Part shown: positions 42,804-51,720 of the stretch, piece after piece | How the letters are laid out: each line of letters opens with the position of its first letter | Position numbering within the stretch: the stretch's first letter is position 1 | Source of the DNA: Chloroflexota bacterium | GTDB taxonomy: Bacteria > Chloroflexota > UBA4733 | DNA: 63,913 nucleotides | Direction of reading: 5' to 3' | Assembly (NCBI GenBank): GCA_023381895.1 | Contig: JAMCTA010000070.1 | Span: 1-63,913, forward strand | Translations under genes and position numbers: made by a program | Notes under the pieces: model-generated | Databases searched by the model: none | Told to the model about the DNA's origin: nothing | Seen by the model: only the letters and a program-made list of their open reading frames with translations

Positions 42804-43556
42804 ATGAGTGGCCACTCCAAGTGGGCGCAGATCAAGCGTCAGAAAGGTGTCAACGACGCACGGCGCGGGCAGTTGTTCACCAAGCTCGGGCGAGAGATCA
42901 CCGTGGCAGCTCGCGATGGTGGTCCCGATCCCGACGGAAACTTCCGCCTCCGACTCGCCGTCCAGAAAGCTCGCCAGCACAACATGCCGATGGAGAACGT
43001 CGAGCGGGCAATCAAGCGCGGAGCAGGTGCGGGTGAGGGAGGCGCGAACTTCGAGGAGATCACGTACGAAGGCTACGGCCCCGGTGGCGTTGCCATTATG
43101 GTCCGGACTCTCACGGACAATCGCAATCGCACCGCCTCCGAGGTGCGTAGCGTCCTCACTCGTAGCGGTGGCAATCTCGGTGAGACCGGCAGCGTCTCCT
43201 GGATCTTTGATCCTCGGGGCCAGATCACGGTTGCCCTCGGCCAGCGTGATCCCGATGAAGCGATGCTCGAAGCCATCGATCTCGGCGCCGATGATGTCGT
43301 CCGAGAAGGTGATGAGCTGATTGTCTACACGGAGGCATCGGCGCTGAACCAGGTTCGGCACGACCTCGAGAGTCATGACTATCAGATCATTGAGGCTGAA
43401 CAGACGATGCTATCCAAGACACAGATCGAGCTGGAGGAGCATCAAGCAGAGCAAGTGCTGAAGCTTCTGGACCGTCTGGAAGAGCTTGAGGATGTCCAGC
43501 AGCTATACAGCAACTACTCCATTCCCGACGAGATCATGGAGAGGATTGCCGTGTGA
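42804..43556 (+). CDS. yebC: YebC/PmpR family protein
   Basis: A 250-residue member of the DUF28 family with the invariant start MSGHSKWAQIKRQKGVNDAR and the segments NMPMENVERAIKRGAG, YEGYGPGGVAIMV and GSVSWIFDPRG. Family members bind DNA as regulators and, in recent work, help ribosomes through proline-rich stretches. ATG 42804 is the conserved start; GAAGG lies about 8 bases upstream, and TATACT at 42723-42728 is a possible -10. The gene leads the run yebC-ruvC-ruvA-aspS, a common order. Confidence 0.94.
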   Translation: MSGHSKWAQIKRQKGVNDARRGQLFTKLGREITVAARDGGPDPDGNFRLRLAVQKARQHNMPMENVERAIKRGAGAGEGGANFEEITYEGYGPGGVAIMVRTLTDNRNRTASEVRSVLTRSGGNLGETGSVSWIFDPRGQITVALGQRDPDEAMLEAIDLGADDVVREGDELIVYTEASALNQVRHDLESHDYQIIEAEQTMLSKTQIELEEHQAEQVLKLLDRLEELEDVQQLYSNYSIPDEIMERIAV

Positions 43557-44050
43557 TCGGAGCAGCGCGCCGTATCCTCGGTATTGATCCAGGGTCGGCA
43601 CGTATGGGCTTCGGTGTGGTGGAGTGTACCGGCACGCAGCTTCGGGCCCTCAGCTACGGATGCGTGGAAACTCGCCCTACTTTGACAGCAGCAGAGCGCC
43701 TCGTCGAGTTGCATCAGGAGCTCGCATCGATCATTCGCAGTGCCCACCCCACCGAGGTCGCTGTTGAAGAGCTCTTCTTTGCAAAGAACGCCCGCACAGT
43801 GATTTCCGTCGCCGAAGCGCGGGGAGTCGCCCTAATGACGCTTGGTGAGCACCATCTGCCTGTATTCGAGTATACTCCCCTTCAAGTCAAAGTCGGAGTA
43901 GTGGGGTACGGCAAAGCCGAAAAGCGCCAAGTGCAACACATGGTGACTATCCTGTTGCACCTTGCAGAGCCCCCGCGACCTGACGATGCTGCGGACGCTC
44001 TGGCCATCGCGATCTGCCACTGCCACCAGCCTCTGGACGCGTTGCGCTAG
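43553..44050 (+). CDS. ruvC: Holliday junction resolvase RuvC
   Basis: The 165-residue endonuclease cuts four-way junctions during recombination. The catalytic acidic residues are visible: Asp in ILGIDPGSARMG, Glu in VEELFFAKN and the Asp pair in RPDDAADALAIA. The conserved YTPLQVKVGVVGYGKAEKRQ is also present. The start is GTG 43553, overlapping the yebC stop (GTGA), so it is translationally coupled. ruvA follows after 17 bases; ruvB is not in the window. Confidence 0.95.
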   Translation: MIGAARRILGIDPGSARMGFGVVECTGTQLRALSYGCVETRPTLTAAERLVELHQELASIIRSAHPTEVAVEELFFAKNARTVISVAEARGVALMTLGEHHLPVFEYTPLQVKVGVVGYGKAEKRQVQHMVTILLHLAEPPRPDDAADALAIAICHCHQPLDALR

Positions 44051-44067
44051 GGTCATAGAAAGCAGCA

Positions 44068-44667
44068 GTGAGCAGTGACATGATTGCAGGAGTGCGAGGA
44101 ACCCTAGCCAGGATCGGCGGAGACCACGTCATCGTGCTCTGTGGCGGCTTTTACCTCCGCGTTTTCGTTCCTCTCAGCACCATGATGTCGCTTCCCGCCA
44201 TAGGAGAGCCACTCGAGCTACACACCCACCTCTATCTACGCGAGGATGCGCTGGCACTCTTTGGCTTCCTCGCAGAGGAAGAGCTCTCACTCTTCAATCT
44301 TCTCCTCACAGTACAGAGCGTAGGGCCTCGACTCGCCCTCAGCCTGCTATCCGTATACAGCCCGCTCGAGCTGAGGGCAGCTCTAGGTCGCGGAGATGAA
44401 GCCAGCCTCCAGCGTGTCCCGGGTGTGGGCAAGCGAACTGCCGCAAGGCTCGTACTCGAGCTGCGAGAGCGCGTGGGGCGGATCGATGCTGCTCCACCAA
44501 CAGCAATGACGGGTAGTGAGGAACTTGTGAATGCGCTCATAGCATGGGGCTACCGGCGAGCCGACGCCGAACGAGCTCTCCAGGTTGCACAGGTGGCATC
44601 CATTGCCGACCAGGGGGCGCGTTTGGCAGCTGCCGCTGCGTACCTAGTTCAGCAGAGCACGGGCTGA
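44068..44667 (+). CDS. ruvA: Holliday junction branch-migration subunit RuvA
   Basis: The 199-residue protein has the OB-fold domain first (MIAGVRGTLARIGGDHVIV, then LHTHLYLREDALALFGF), two helix-hairpin-helix motifs (SVGPRLALSLLS; VPGVGKRTAARLVLEL) and a short C-terminal UBA-like domain (ALIAWGYRRADAERAL) that contacts RuvB. GTG 44068 follows an AGCAGCAG stretch rather than a clear site. It binds Holliday junctions and guides the RuvB motor. Confidence 0.94.
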   Translation: MSSDMIAGVRGTLARIGGDHVIVLCGGFYLRVFVPLSTMMSLPAIGEPLELHTHLYLREDALALFGFLAEEELSLFNLLLTVQSVGPRLALSLLSVYSPLELRAALGRGDEASLQRVPGVGKRTAARLVLELRERVGRIDAAPPTAMTGSEELVNALIAWGYRRADAERALQVAQVASIADQGARLAAAAAYLVQQSTG

Positions 44668-44694
44668 AAGCGGTACATTCTGGGAGCGAGAGAA

Positions 44695-46482
44695 ATGGGG
44701 TCAAGCATGCTGCGACGCACCATGACTTGCGGGGAGCTCCGTCTCCAACACGCTGGTCAGCAGACAGTTCTCAATGGATGGGTTCATCGACGCCGGGATC
44801 ATGGAGCCCTCATCTTCGTCGACCTGCGTGATCGCTCCGGGATCACGCAGGTCGTGTTCAATCCAGTCGACGCCCGCTCGGCTCACGACATTGCATCGCG
44901 CCTCCGCGCAGAGACTGTTCTCGCAGTCCGAGGTGAGGTCCGCGCTCGTCCCGAGGGCACGACCAATACTCAGCTCGCGACAGGTGAGGTCGAGCTGTTC
45001 GCTCTCGAAGCTGAGGTGCTCAATCCTGTTGAGTCCTTGCCATTCGGCATCGCTGAGGAGCAAGAACCAGACGAGACGGTGCGTCTCAAGCATCGCTACC
45101 TCGATCTGCGGCGAGCCCGGCTTCAGCGCAACATCGCGATCCGCCACAAGGTCGTCAAGCGCATCCGTGACTTCCTCGATGCTCGCAGCTTCTATGAGAT
45201 CGAGACACCGATGCTCATCAAGAGCACCCCTGAAGGAGCGCGCGACTTCCTCGTGCCCAGCCGGCTCAATGCCGGACAGTTCTACGCGTTGCCCCAGTCA
45301 CCCCAGCAGCTCAAACAGCTGCTCATGGTCGCAGGCTTCGAGCGCTACTTCCAGATTGCGCGTTGCTTTCGCGATGAAGATACCCGGACCGATCGTCAGC
45401 CCGAGTTCACCCAGCTTGACCTCGAGATGTCTTTCGTCGAGCAGCACGATGTCATGCAGCTCATCGAGGAGTTGCTCATCGAGCTTGCGCGCGATTTCAC
45501 CGAGCTACGCATTTGCCAAGTGCCTTTCCCCGTCCTCACGTATGAGGAAAGCCTCGCCCGATTCGGCAACGACCATCCCGATCTACGCTTCGGCATGGAG
45601 CTCGTCGATCTGTCTCAAATCGTTGCGACCTCGACGTTCAGCGTGTTCCAACAGGCCATTGAGCGCGGCGGTCAGATGAAGGCCATCGTTGCCCCTGGTT
45701 GTGCCAGTTGGTCGCGGCGAGAGATCGACGACATCACGCAGCGTGCCCGCTTGTACGGTGCGAAGGGGCTGGTGACCTTCGCCTTGCGCGGTGAAGGGGT
45801 GACAAGCCCGGTGTCCAAATTCTTGACGCCAGCAGAGATCTCAGGGATCGTCGCCACAACTCAGGCGCAGCCAGGGGACCTCATCATGGCGGTGGCCGGC
45901 GAGGCTACCACCGTTGCCAAAGTGCTCGCCCGGCTGCGTACCGAGCTCAGTGACCAGCTCGGTCTGATCGACCACAACGAGCTCGCTGGATGCTGGATCA
46001 CCGGATTTCCAATGTTTGAATGGAACGAAGAGGAGCATCGGTATCAAGCGATGCATAACCCGTTCTCTGCGCCACGCTCCGAGGATTACCCTATCCTCCT
46101 TTCGGACCCAGAGCGGGCCATCGCGCAGCAATACGATGTCGTGTGGAACGGGTTCGAGATCGGCGGTGGCAGCATTCGTATCCACCAGAGGCGCTACCTG
46201 GAGCAGGTCTTCCGATTCATCGGTCTGTCAAACGAGCAGATCGCTGAACAGTTTGGTCACATGCTTGAGGCGTTCGACACCGGCGCACCTCCCCACGGCG
46301 GTATCGCCCTGGGTCTGGACCGCCTCATCATGCTCATTGCAGGCGAGCCGAACATCCGGGAAGTCATCGCCTTCCCGAAAAACGCGAGCGCCCAAGACCT
46401 CCTCTTCGGCGCCCCTTCGGAAGTCGATCCAGCTCAGCTGAAAGAGCTGCGGCTCGGCATCCTCTCTCCAGCAAAGGGATGA
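44695..46482 (+). CDS. aspS: Aspartyl-tRNA synthetase
   Basis: A 595-residue class IIb enzyme of full bacterial length. The N-terminal OB domain has GWVHRRRDHGALIFVDLRDR. The catalytic core has motif 2 in FRDEDTRTDRQPEFTQLD and motif 3 in GIALGLDRLIMLIAG. The bacterial insertion domain (about 280-420) carries VTFALRGEGVTSPVSKF. ATG 44695 is preceded by GGGAGCGAGAGAA. Whether it is discriminating or also charges tRNA-Asn was not resolved. It ends the yebC-ruvCA run and is followed by a bidirectional terminator. Confidence 0.96.
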   Translation: MGSSMLRRTMTCGELRLQHAGQQTVLNGWVHRRRDHGALIFVDLRDRSGITQVVFNPVDARSAHDIASRLRAETVLAVRGEVRARPEGTTNTQLATGEVELFALEAEVLNPVESLPFGIAEEQEPDETVRLKHRYLDLRRARLQRNIAIRHKVVKRIRDFLDARSFYEIETPMLIKSTPEGARDFLVPSRLNAGQFYALPQSPQQLKQLLMVAGFERYFQIARCFRDEDTRTDRQPEFTQLDLEMSFVEQHDVMQLIEELLIELARDFTELRICQVPFPVLTYEESLARFGNDHPDLRFGMELVDLSQIVATSTFSVFQQAIERGGQMKAIVAPGCASWSRREIDDITQRARLYGAKGLVTFALRGEGVTSPVSKFLTPAEISGIVATTQAQPGDLIMAVAGEATTVAKVLARLRTELSDQLGLIDHNELAGCWITGFPMFEWNEEEHRYQAMHNPFSAPRSEDYPILLSDPERAIAQQYDVVWNGFEIGGGSIRIHQRRYLEQVFRFIGLSNEQIAEQFGHMLEAFDTGAPPHGGIALGLDRLIMLIAGEPNIREVIAFPKNASAQDLLFGAPSEVDPAQLKELRLGILSPAKG

Positions 46483-46486
46483 TCCA

Positions 46487-46520
46487 GTAATGGGAGGGCA
46501 TTAGCTAGCCCTCCCATTAC
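46487..46520. terminator. Bidirectional intrinsic terminator between aspS and the KGG gene
   Basis: GTAATGGGAGGG and CCCTCCCATTAC form a perfect 12-bp stem around a 10-base loop, itself containing the palindrome TAGCTA. It sits between two converging genes (stops at 46482 and 46527) and would end both transcripts. Confidence 0.88.
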
Positions 46521-46526
46521 AGCCCA

Positions 46527-46790
46527 TCACTCAGACCTGGCTCGGGGGTGCTCTCCTCCCTTCTTACCGATGCGCGCAAAAAACGCCGCGCCGTGGCGCT
46601 CGCGGGTAGATGCGCCACCCTTGCGGCCGATCTGGGCGAAGAATTCGGGGCCACGCTCCGACTTTACGACTTCACCGCCCTTGCGGCCAATATCAGAGTA
46701 GAACTGAGGGCCGTACTTCTCTTTGACCGCCTGTCCACCGTGCCGTGCCTGGGGGGTTCCAGGCGTTGGACCACGCTTGTCTTCACTCAC
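46527..46790 (-). CDS. KGG-repeat stress protein (Em/GsiB-like)
   Basis: An 87-residue hydrophilic protein made of about three ~20-residue repeats with the motif I-G-R/K-K-G-G (SDIGRKGGEV, AQIGRKGGAS, ARIGKKGGEH), each preceded by Y/F-G/A-x-x-F. These are the stress-induced acidophilic KGG repeats related to GsiB and plant Em proteins, thought to protect against water loss or other stress. GTG 46790 has GGAAAGGA upstream; the longer frame to 47015 overlaps the kinase gene. There are no cysteines and it is highly charged. Confidence 0.85.
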   Translation of the reverse strand: MSEDKRGPTPGTPQARHGGQAVKEKYGPQFYSDIGRKGGEVVKSERGPEFFAQIGRKGGASTRERHGAAFFARIGKKGGEHPRARSE

Positions 46791-46903
46791 GGCTCGCTGT
46801 CCTTTCCACCTCTGCGAGAGAGGTTGAGACCACCTTGAGCGATTGCTCACGTACTCACACACTGCCGGGCTACTCAGATCCCGCGAAGGGCAACGCTTCA
46901 GAA

Positions 46904-47959
46904 ATGCACTTGCAAATAGAAGCCTCGGTGTTACCATCCCGGCTTGGGGAGAGCCAGTGTTCGCAGCTCGCTCCATGTGTAGAGGACGCATTGGGCGCAA
47001 GGACGTTACGGGCAAGGGCTCCGATTCGGCTCGATTTCACGGGTGGCTGGACGGATGTTCCTCCACTCCCCCAGCCACTGGTCGGACGCGTGCTTGCTGG
47101 TGCCATCCCTCTCTTTGCCACTGTCACGCTCGAGGCCTTGCCCACGGGGAAGGTCTCCCTTGCATCAGAGGACTACGGCGAGCACCTGGAGGCAACTGAC
47201 GCAGATGATCTGGCTTACGACGGCCACCTGGATCTGCCCAAGGCTGCCCTGAAGCGGTTGGGACCTCACACGGGCATCGCTGTGCGTGTCCACTCCGATG
47301 CTCCGCCCGGATCCGGGACCGGCTTGTCCGCTGCGGTGGCCGTGGCCCTCGTGGTGGCGCTCACGGCTTGGCAAGGTCAACCACTTCCAAGCACACAGCT
47401 CGCCTCGCTCGCGAGGCATCTCGAAAGTGTGGAGCTGCACAATGCAGTGGGCTGGCAAGATCAGTTCACGGCAACCTTCGGTGGAGTCAACCTATGGGAG
47501 TTCCGGGATTCGCACATCAGCGGAGGGCGCCTTCCTGTAGAAGGCGCGGTACTGCTCGAGCTCGAGCAACGGCTGCTGCTCTGTTATTCCGGCAGGGCGA
47601 TCCAGGGACTACTGCCGCGGTTCACCGCATTGCCAGCATCACCCAAGAAGCTTCCTACGCTCTGCTACGTGCGGACCTCGATCACTTTGGCGCCCTCCTA
47701 CGAGAGAACTGGGAGGAGCAGCGACGCCTCGACCCCAGCATCACGACGTCACAGATCGACGAGCTGTTTGCCATCGCTACTGCCGCGGGTGCCATCGGGG
47801 AAGGCCCTAGGGGCGGGCGGAGGTGGCTGCCTGATCTTCTGCTGCCATCACGGTAGCGAGGCCGGGGTCCGTGCCGCCCTCGTTCGAAGCCATGCGGTAC
47901 CCTTGCGATGGAACTTCTGGCATCGTGGCATTGAAGTTTGGAGAAGCCCTTTACGATGA
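46904..47959 (+). pseudogene. GHMP sugar kinase (heptose/fucose-kinase type) with two frame breaks
   Basis: The N-terminal half is clean: RARAPIRLDFTGGWTDVPP, then the phosphate-binding loop DAPPGSGTGLSAAVAVALV. After about 47600 the family-like sequence (HRIASITQEASYALLRADL, HFGALLRENWEEQRRLDP) continues one frame over. It returns to the first frame near 47800 for the C-terminal loop GALGAGGGGCLIF-like (LGAGGGGCLIF). Two one-base indels explain this. The start may be ATG 46904 or, with AGAGGA upstream, TTG 46991. Its stop overlaps the next gene (ATGA). When intact it would phosphorylate a sugar or sugar phosphate, as in GDP-heptose or fucose salvage. Confidence 0.75.
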
Positions 47960-48801
47960 GTTGGAATATTTCGCTCTCGGTTTTCGCTGATGAGATCGCA
48001 CGCGACTTCGCCGAACAGTTGAGCGTGCTTCGCTCCAAGGGGCTTTCTCAGCTGGACCTGCGCGGTGCCTGGGGAAAGAACGTCCTCGACTTCACCGACG
48101 AGGATGTTGCACAGATCAAGAAGCTTCTGCAGGAACACGGAGTCTCAGTGGCCTGCATCGGGTCACCGATTGGCAAGACGAAGATCACGGATTCGTTCGA
48201 CGATCAAATCCCTCGGTTTCGCCGCGCGATCGAGATTGCTCGTGCCGTTGGAACACCCAATATCCGGATCTTCTCCTTCTACCTTCCAGCTGGTGAACCG
48301 CCTGAGCGCTACCGCGATGAGGTGATGCGGCGGCTTCAGATGTTGGCAGACCTTGCTTCGCGAGAGGCTCCGGAGATCGTCTTGCTCCACGAGAACGAGC
48401 GAGAGATTTACGGCGAGAATGGAGAGCGTTGCGCAGACATCTTTCATTCGGTCAGCGCTACCAACCTCAGGGCAGTCTTCGATCCCGCAAACTTTGTCGT
48501 GGTGAAGGTGCGTCCCTATTCAGAGGCGTGGCCCCTTCTCGAACAATTCGTCGCTTATCTGCACATCAAAGACGCGCTCTGGGAGGAAGGCCGGATCGTG
48601 CCAGCCGGCGTGGGCGACGGAGAGCTCCGCGAAGTCCTGACAGCACTGTATCGGCGTAACTATTCCGGTGTCCTTGCGCTTGAGCCACATCTCCGGGTCG
48701 CCGCCCGGAGCCACGGGTGGACAGGACCTGAGCAATTCTCTGTCGCGGTCAAGGCCCTGCGCAACCTGATTCAGGACGTAGAGGGGGGTGCCCACGCGTG
48801 A
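47956..48801 (+). CDS. Sugar phosphate isomerase/epimerase (AP-endonuclease-2-like TIM barrel)
   Basis: The protein is 281 residues. The metal-binding residues of the family lie in LLHENEREIYG (Glu), AVFDPANFVV (Asp), AYLHIKDAL (His) and LALEPHL (Glu). Such enzymes isomerise or epimerise sugars such as xylose, tagatose, inosose or hydroxypyruvate. ATG 47956 overlaps the kinase stop (ATGA) with GGAGAAG upstream, and the aminotransferase follows with a GTGA overlap. Kinase, isomerase and aminotransferase are thus one translationally coupled set. The substrate is not known. Confidence 0.82.
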   Translation: MSWNISLSVFADEIARDFAEQLSVLRSKGLSQLDLRGAWGKNVLDFTDEDVAQIKKLLQEHGVSVACIGSPIGKTKITDSFDDQIPRFRRAIEIARAVGTPNIRIFSFYLPAGEPPERYRDEVMRRLQMLADLASREAPEIVLLHENEREIYGENGERCADIFHSVSATNLRAVFDPANFVVVKVRPYSEAWPLLEQFVAYLHIKDALWEEGRIVPAGVGDGELREVLTALYRRNYSGVLALEPHLRVAARSHGWTGPEQFSVAVKALRNLIQDVEGGAHA

Positions 48802-49988
48802 CTGTAGGGCAACCTCCACAGCTCGGCGAACGATCGAATCCTCAGCGGCTCCTCCTGGGCCCAGGACCTGCCAACGTCTTGCCCCAAGTGCTCCAAGCAG
48901 CAAGCGCGCCGCTGCTTGGTCATCTCGATCCCGTCTTCTTAGCGATCATGAACGACGTCCAGCAGGGGCTCCGTTACCTCTTCCAAACGGAGAACCCACT
49001 CACGCTGGCCGCTCCAGGAACGGGCAGCTCCGGTATGGAAGCTGCTTTGGCCAGCATCATCGAGCCTGGTGACGCCGTCGTGACCGGCATCTGTGGATAC
49101 TTCGGCAATCGCCTTGCAGAGGTGGCGGAGCGGTGTGGTGCCCGTGTCACCCGCGTCGAAGGCGAATGGGGACGGCCACTAGATCCTGATAACCTACGGC
49201 AGGTGGTAGTCAGTGTTCGCCCCCGAGTGGTCGCATTCGTGCACGCGGAAACATCAACAGGTGTCGCACAAGATCCTCGACCTATCGTTGCCGCTGCCCA
49301 CGCCGTAGGTGCGCTTGTTGTGATGGATACGGTGACTTCTCTCGGTGGGATACCAGTGCTGATCGACGAGTGGGGCGTCGATGTCGCCTATAGTGCCTCG
49401 CAGAAATGTGTCGGCTCCCTCTCTGGGCTCGCTCCAATCACCGTGACACCTACTGCGGTCGCTCGCATCCTCTCGCGACATAAGCCCGTTCAGAGCTTTT
49501 ACCTCGATGTCACTCTTCTCGGACGCTATTGGAGTGAGGAGCGGCTGTACCATCACACGGCATCGTCACCTGCGGTCTGCGCCCTCCGCGAGGCATTGCG
49601 GATGATCGCAGAGGAAGGGCTGGCCACACGCTGGGAGCGCCACCGAAGAGTCGCCCAAGGCTTTCGCGCTGGCCTGCGGGCGATGGGGCTTCAGCTCCTC
49701 GTTCCGGAAGATTGCTACCTCCCACAGCTGACAACGGTCATGATTCCTGAGGGAATTGACGACTCCGCTGTCCGTAAAGCGCTCTTGGCCGCATGGAACA
49801 TCGAGATTGGTGGCGGACTCGGGTCATTCAAGGGAAAGTTATGGAGAGTCGGTTTGATGGGCGCCGGCTGCACGCCTGCTAACGCCCTGACCCTCCTGGA
49901 TGCTCTCGGCCAGACCCTCCGTCAGTCCGGAGCAACGGTAGACGTTGCGGCGGGCCAAGACGCCGCTCTGGAAGCTTGGCGGAGCTGA
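48798..49988 (+). CDS. Class V PLP-dependent aminotransferase (alanine-glyoxylate/serine type)
   Basis: The protein is 396 residues. LLGPGPANVLPQVLQA opens the fold as in alanine-glyoxylate and serine-pyruvate aminotransferases. GTGSSGMEAALAS binds the cofactor phosphate, VVMDTVTSLGG carries the ring-contacting Asp, and the PLP lysine is in YSASQKCVGS. KLWRVGLMGAG near the C-terminus is the usual carboxylate-binding segment. GTG 48798 overlaps the isomerase stop. The amino acceptor may be glyoxylate, but the coupling to sugar genes allows a different keto substrate. Confidence 0.88.
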   Translation: MTVGQPPQLGERSNPQRLLLGPGPANVLPQVLQAASAPLLGHLDPVFLAIMNDVQQGLRYLFQTENPLTLAAPGTGSSGMEAALASIIEPGDAVVTGICGYFGNRLAEVAERCGARVTRVEGEWGRPLDPDNLRQVVVSVRPRVVAFVHAETSTGVAQDPRPIVAAAHAVGALVVMDTVTSLGGIPVLIDEWGVDVAYSASQKCVGSLSGLAPITVTPTAVARILSRHKPVQSFYLDVTLLGRYWSEERLYHHTASSPAVCALREALRMIAEEGLATRWERHRRVAQGFRAGLRAMGLQLLVPEDCYLPQLTTVMIPEGIDDSAVRKALLAAWNIEIGGGLGSFKGKLWRVGLMGAGCTPANALTLLDALGQTLRQSGATVDVAAGQDAALEAWRS

Positions 49989-50138
49989 CAGAAACAGATT
50001 GGGACTGCTGCCGGTAACGCATCACTAGGCAGCATAAGGTCAAGCCTTAGTGGCGGCTCTCACCGTGTGCCCTCTGATGGTCAAGCAGACACAACGCTCG
50101 GTAGTCAGTCGTCGCGTGGGGGAGAGCTCGCCGCACAC

Positions 50139-51545
50139 CTAATGAGCTGGGTCGATACGGGGTCGCTCGAGACGCCACGGCTCACTGGGGTTGAAGATCG
50201 GCTGCTCCAGGATGCGCTTTGCCGATCGCTCCGGTGCTTCAAATCGGGCAAAGTGTGCCTCGATCGCAGCATCAAGAGCAACAAAAATACCTTCATAGCC
50301 CGTGGAAAGCACGAGGTTGTGTCGCTCACTCGGATCGCTGAGGAGATCATAGAGTTCGTCCGGATAGCGCCCGGAGTGCGGCGGATAGTGCCGCACGAGT
50401 TTGTAGCGCTCACTGCGCACCATGCGTGCGTTGCCGTACTCTCCGAATTGCACCCGTCGCCAGTCTGTTGGATGACCTAGCAGGACTGGAAGGAAACTCC
50501 GCCCCGGGTAGCGTCGTGCCTCCCGTTCTCGGAGAGAGATCTCGACACCAGCAGCATCAAGAACAGTCTGAAAGAGATCCAGATGGTCCACTATGGCATC
50601 CATTCGCACTCCCTTGGCAAGGCATGCCGGCCAGTGCAGTAGCAGCGGAATACGTATCGACTCCTCGTAGAAGTTCTGTGGAACTGTCGCATTCCCCTTC
50701 GTGTAGAGACCATGCTGGCCATTCATATGACCGTGATCTGCGACGTACACGAGCAGGGTGTTCTCAAGCTCTCCCTGAGCTTCGAGCTCATCGATCAGTC
50801 GACCGACTTGCTCATCGATGAAGCTGACGGCCGCATAATACTGCGCCAGATCTCTGCGCCGCTGTTCGGGATCAGCGGGCGGAACAAACCGGGCCCAGGC
50901 ACGGGATGTGTCAGGAGGCTCGATCGGCAAGGGTTGAAGATCGGCGCTCAAGTAGTGATCCACAAGGCGCTGTGGATGGTCCCGAAATGGTGCATGAGTA
51001 TCGACGTAGCCAACAAAGAGAAAGAACGGCGATGAGCGCTCGCGTGAGCGAAGAAAGCCAAGTGCCTTGTCCGTGATGAACGGCGTTTGAAAGCTGTCAA
51101 GAGTGACTGGCGTTTCGTTCTCCACAAACGTGATAGGGCCGCAATGAGGGCGCTGGTTTGACTCGTAGCTCAGCCAGTAGTCGAAACCGCGAGCCTTCAC
51201 ATGACTCCGGCCACAGTGCCACTTGCCAGTGAGCGCGGTCGTGTAGCCCGACTCCTTCAAGAGCTCCGCCAGTGTCACCTCTCCACGCATGAGGTCAACA
51301 TCACGCAGGTTCGCCTCAAGCAGGTAGTCCTGGATACCGTGCTGAGAGGGTAAGCGCCCGGTGAAGAAGGAGGCACGCGCCGGTGAGCACACGGGGGTAG
51401 GCGTGAACGCCTGTGTCGCACACACTCCTTGTCGAGCCAAGTAGTCAAGCGTGGGAGAACGGACGTCGCGATTTCCGTAGGGAGTAGAGGCCCACTGCCC
51501 GTGGTCATCAGTCATCACCACCACGATGTTTGGCCTGGACGCCAT
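50139..51545 (-). CDS. Sulfatase (formylglycine-dependent, type I)
   Basis: The protein is 468 residues. RPNIVVVMTDDHG supplies the calcium-binding Asp pair, and VCSPARASFFTGR contains the C-x-P-x-R motif whose Cys becomes formylglycine; GKWHCG and DHGHMNGQHGLYTKGN complete the active site. There is no signal peptide, so it is probably cytoplasmic unless exported otherwise. ATG 51545 has GAGG upstream; a longer frame to 51623 is less likely. The substrate could be a sulfated sugar or choline sulfate. No maturase (FGE or anSME) gene is in the window. Confidence 0.9.
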   Translation of the reverse strand: MASRPNIVVVMTDDHGQWASTPYGNRDVRSPTLDYLARQGVCATQAFTPTPVCSPARASFFTGRLPSQHGIQDYLLEANLRDVDLMRGEVTLAELLKESGYTTALTGKWHCGRSHVKARGFDYWLSYESNQRPHCGPITFVENETPVTLDSFQTPFITDKALGFLRSRERSSPFFLFVGYVDTHAPFRDHPQRLVDHYLSADLQPLPIEPPDTSRAWARFVPPADPEQRRRDLAQYYAAVSFIDEQVGRLIDELEAQGELENTLLVYVADHGHMNGQHGLYTKGNATVPQNFYEESIRIPLLLHWPACLAKGVRMDAIVDHLDLFQTVLDAAGVEISLREREARRYPGRSFLPVLLGHPTDWRRVQFGEYGNARMVRSERYKLVRHYPPHSGRYPDELYDLLSDPSERHNLVLSTGYEGIFVALDAAIEAHFARFEAPERSAKRILEQPIFNPSEPWRLERPRIDPAH

Positions 51546-51720
51546 GTCACCTCGCCCTCTCCAGAGCGGTAGATGCTCTCGCCGATCACCACTCTCGCGC
51601 TCGCACGAGGATGACGTTGCCACTCCTCCGGCAACCTGTCAAGCATCGGAGGCCCACCTGCGCGCTGGATTCCCGTCGTACACTTGACTAGACACGGCTC
51701 AGCAGGGGAGATGAGAGGCT

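Noticed and set aside
42762..43376. 204-codon open frame antisense to yebC
   Set aside because: Shadow of yebC, without motifs or a ribosome site.
44774..45679. 301-codon Ser/Arg-rich open frame overlapping aspS on the same strand
   Set aside because: An out-of-frame reading of aspS with low-complexity composition; aspS is unambiguous.
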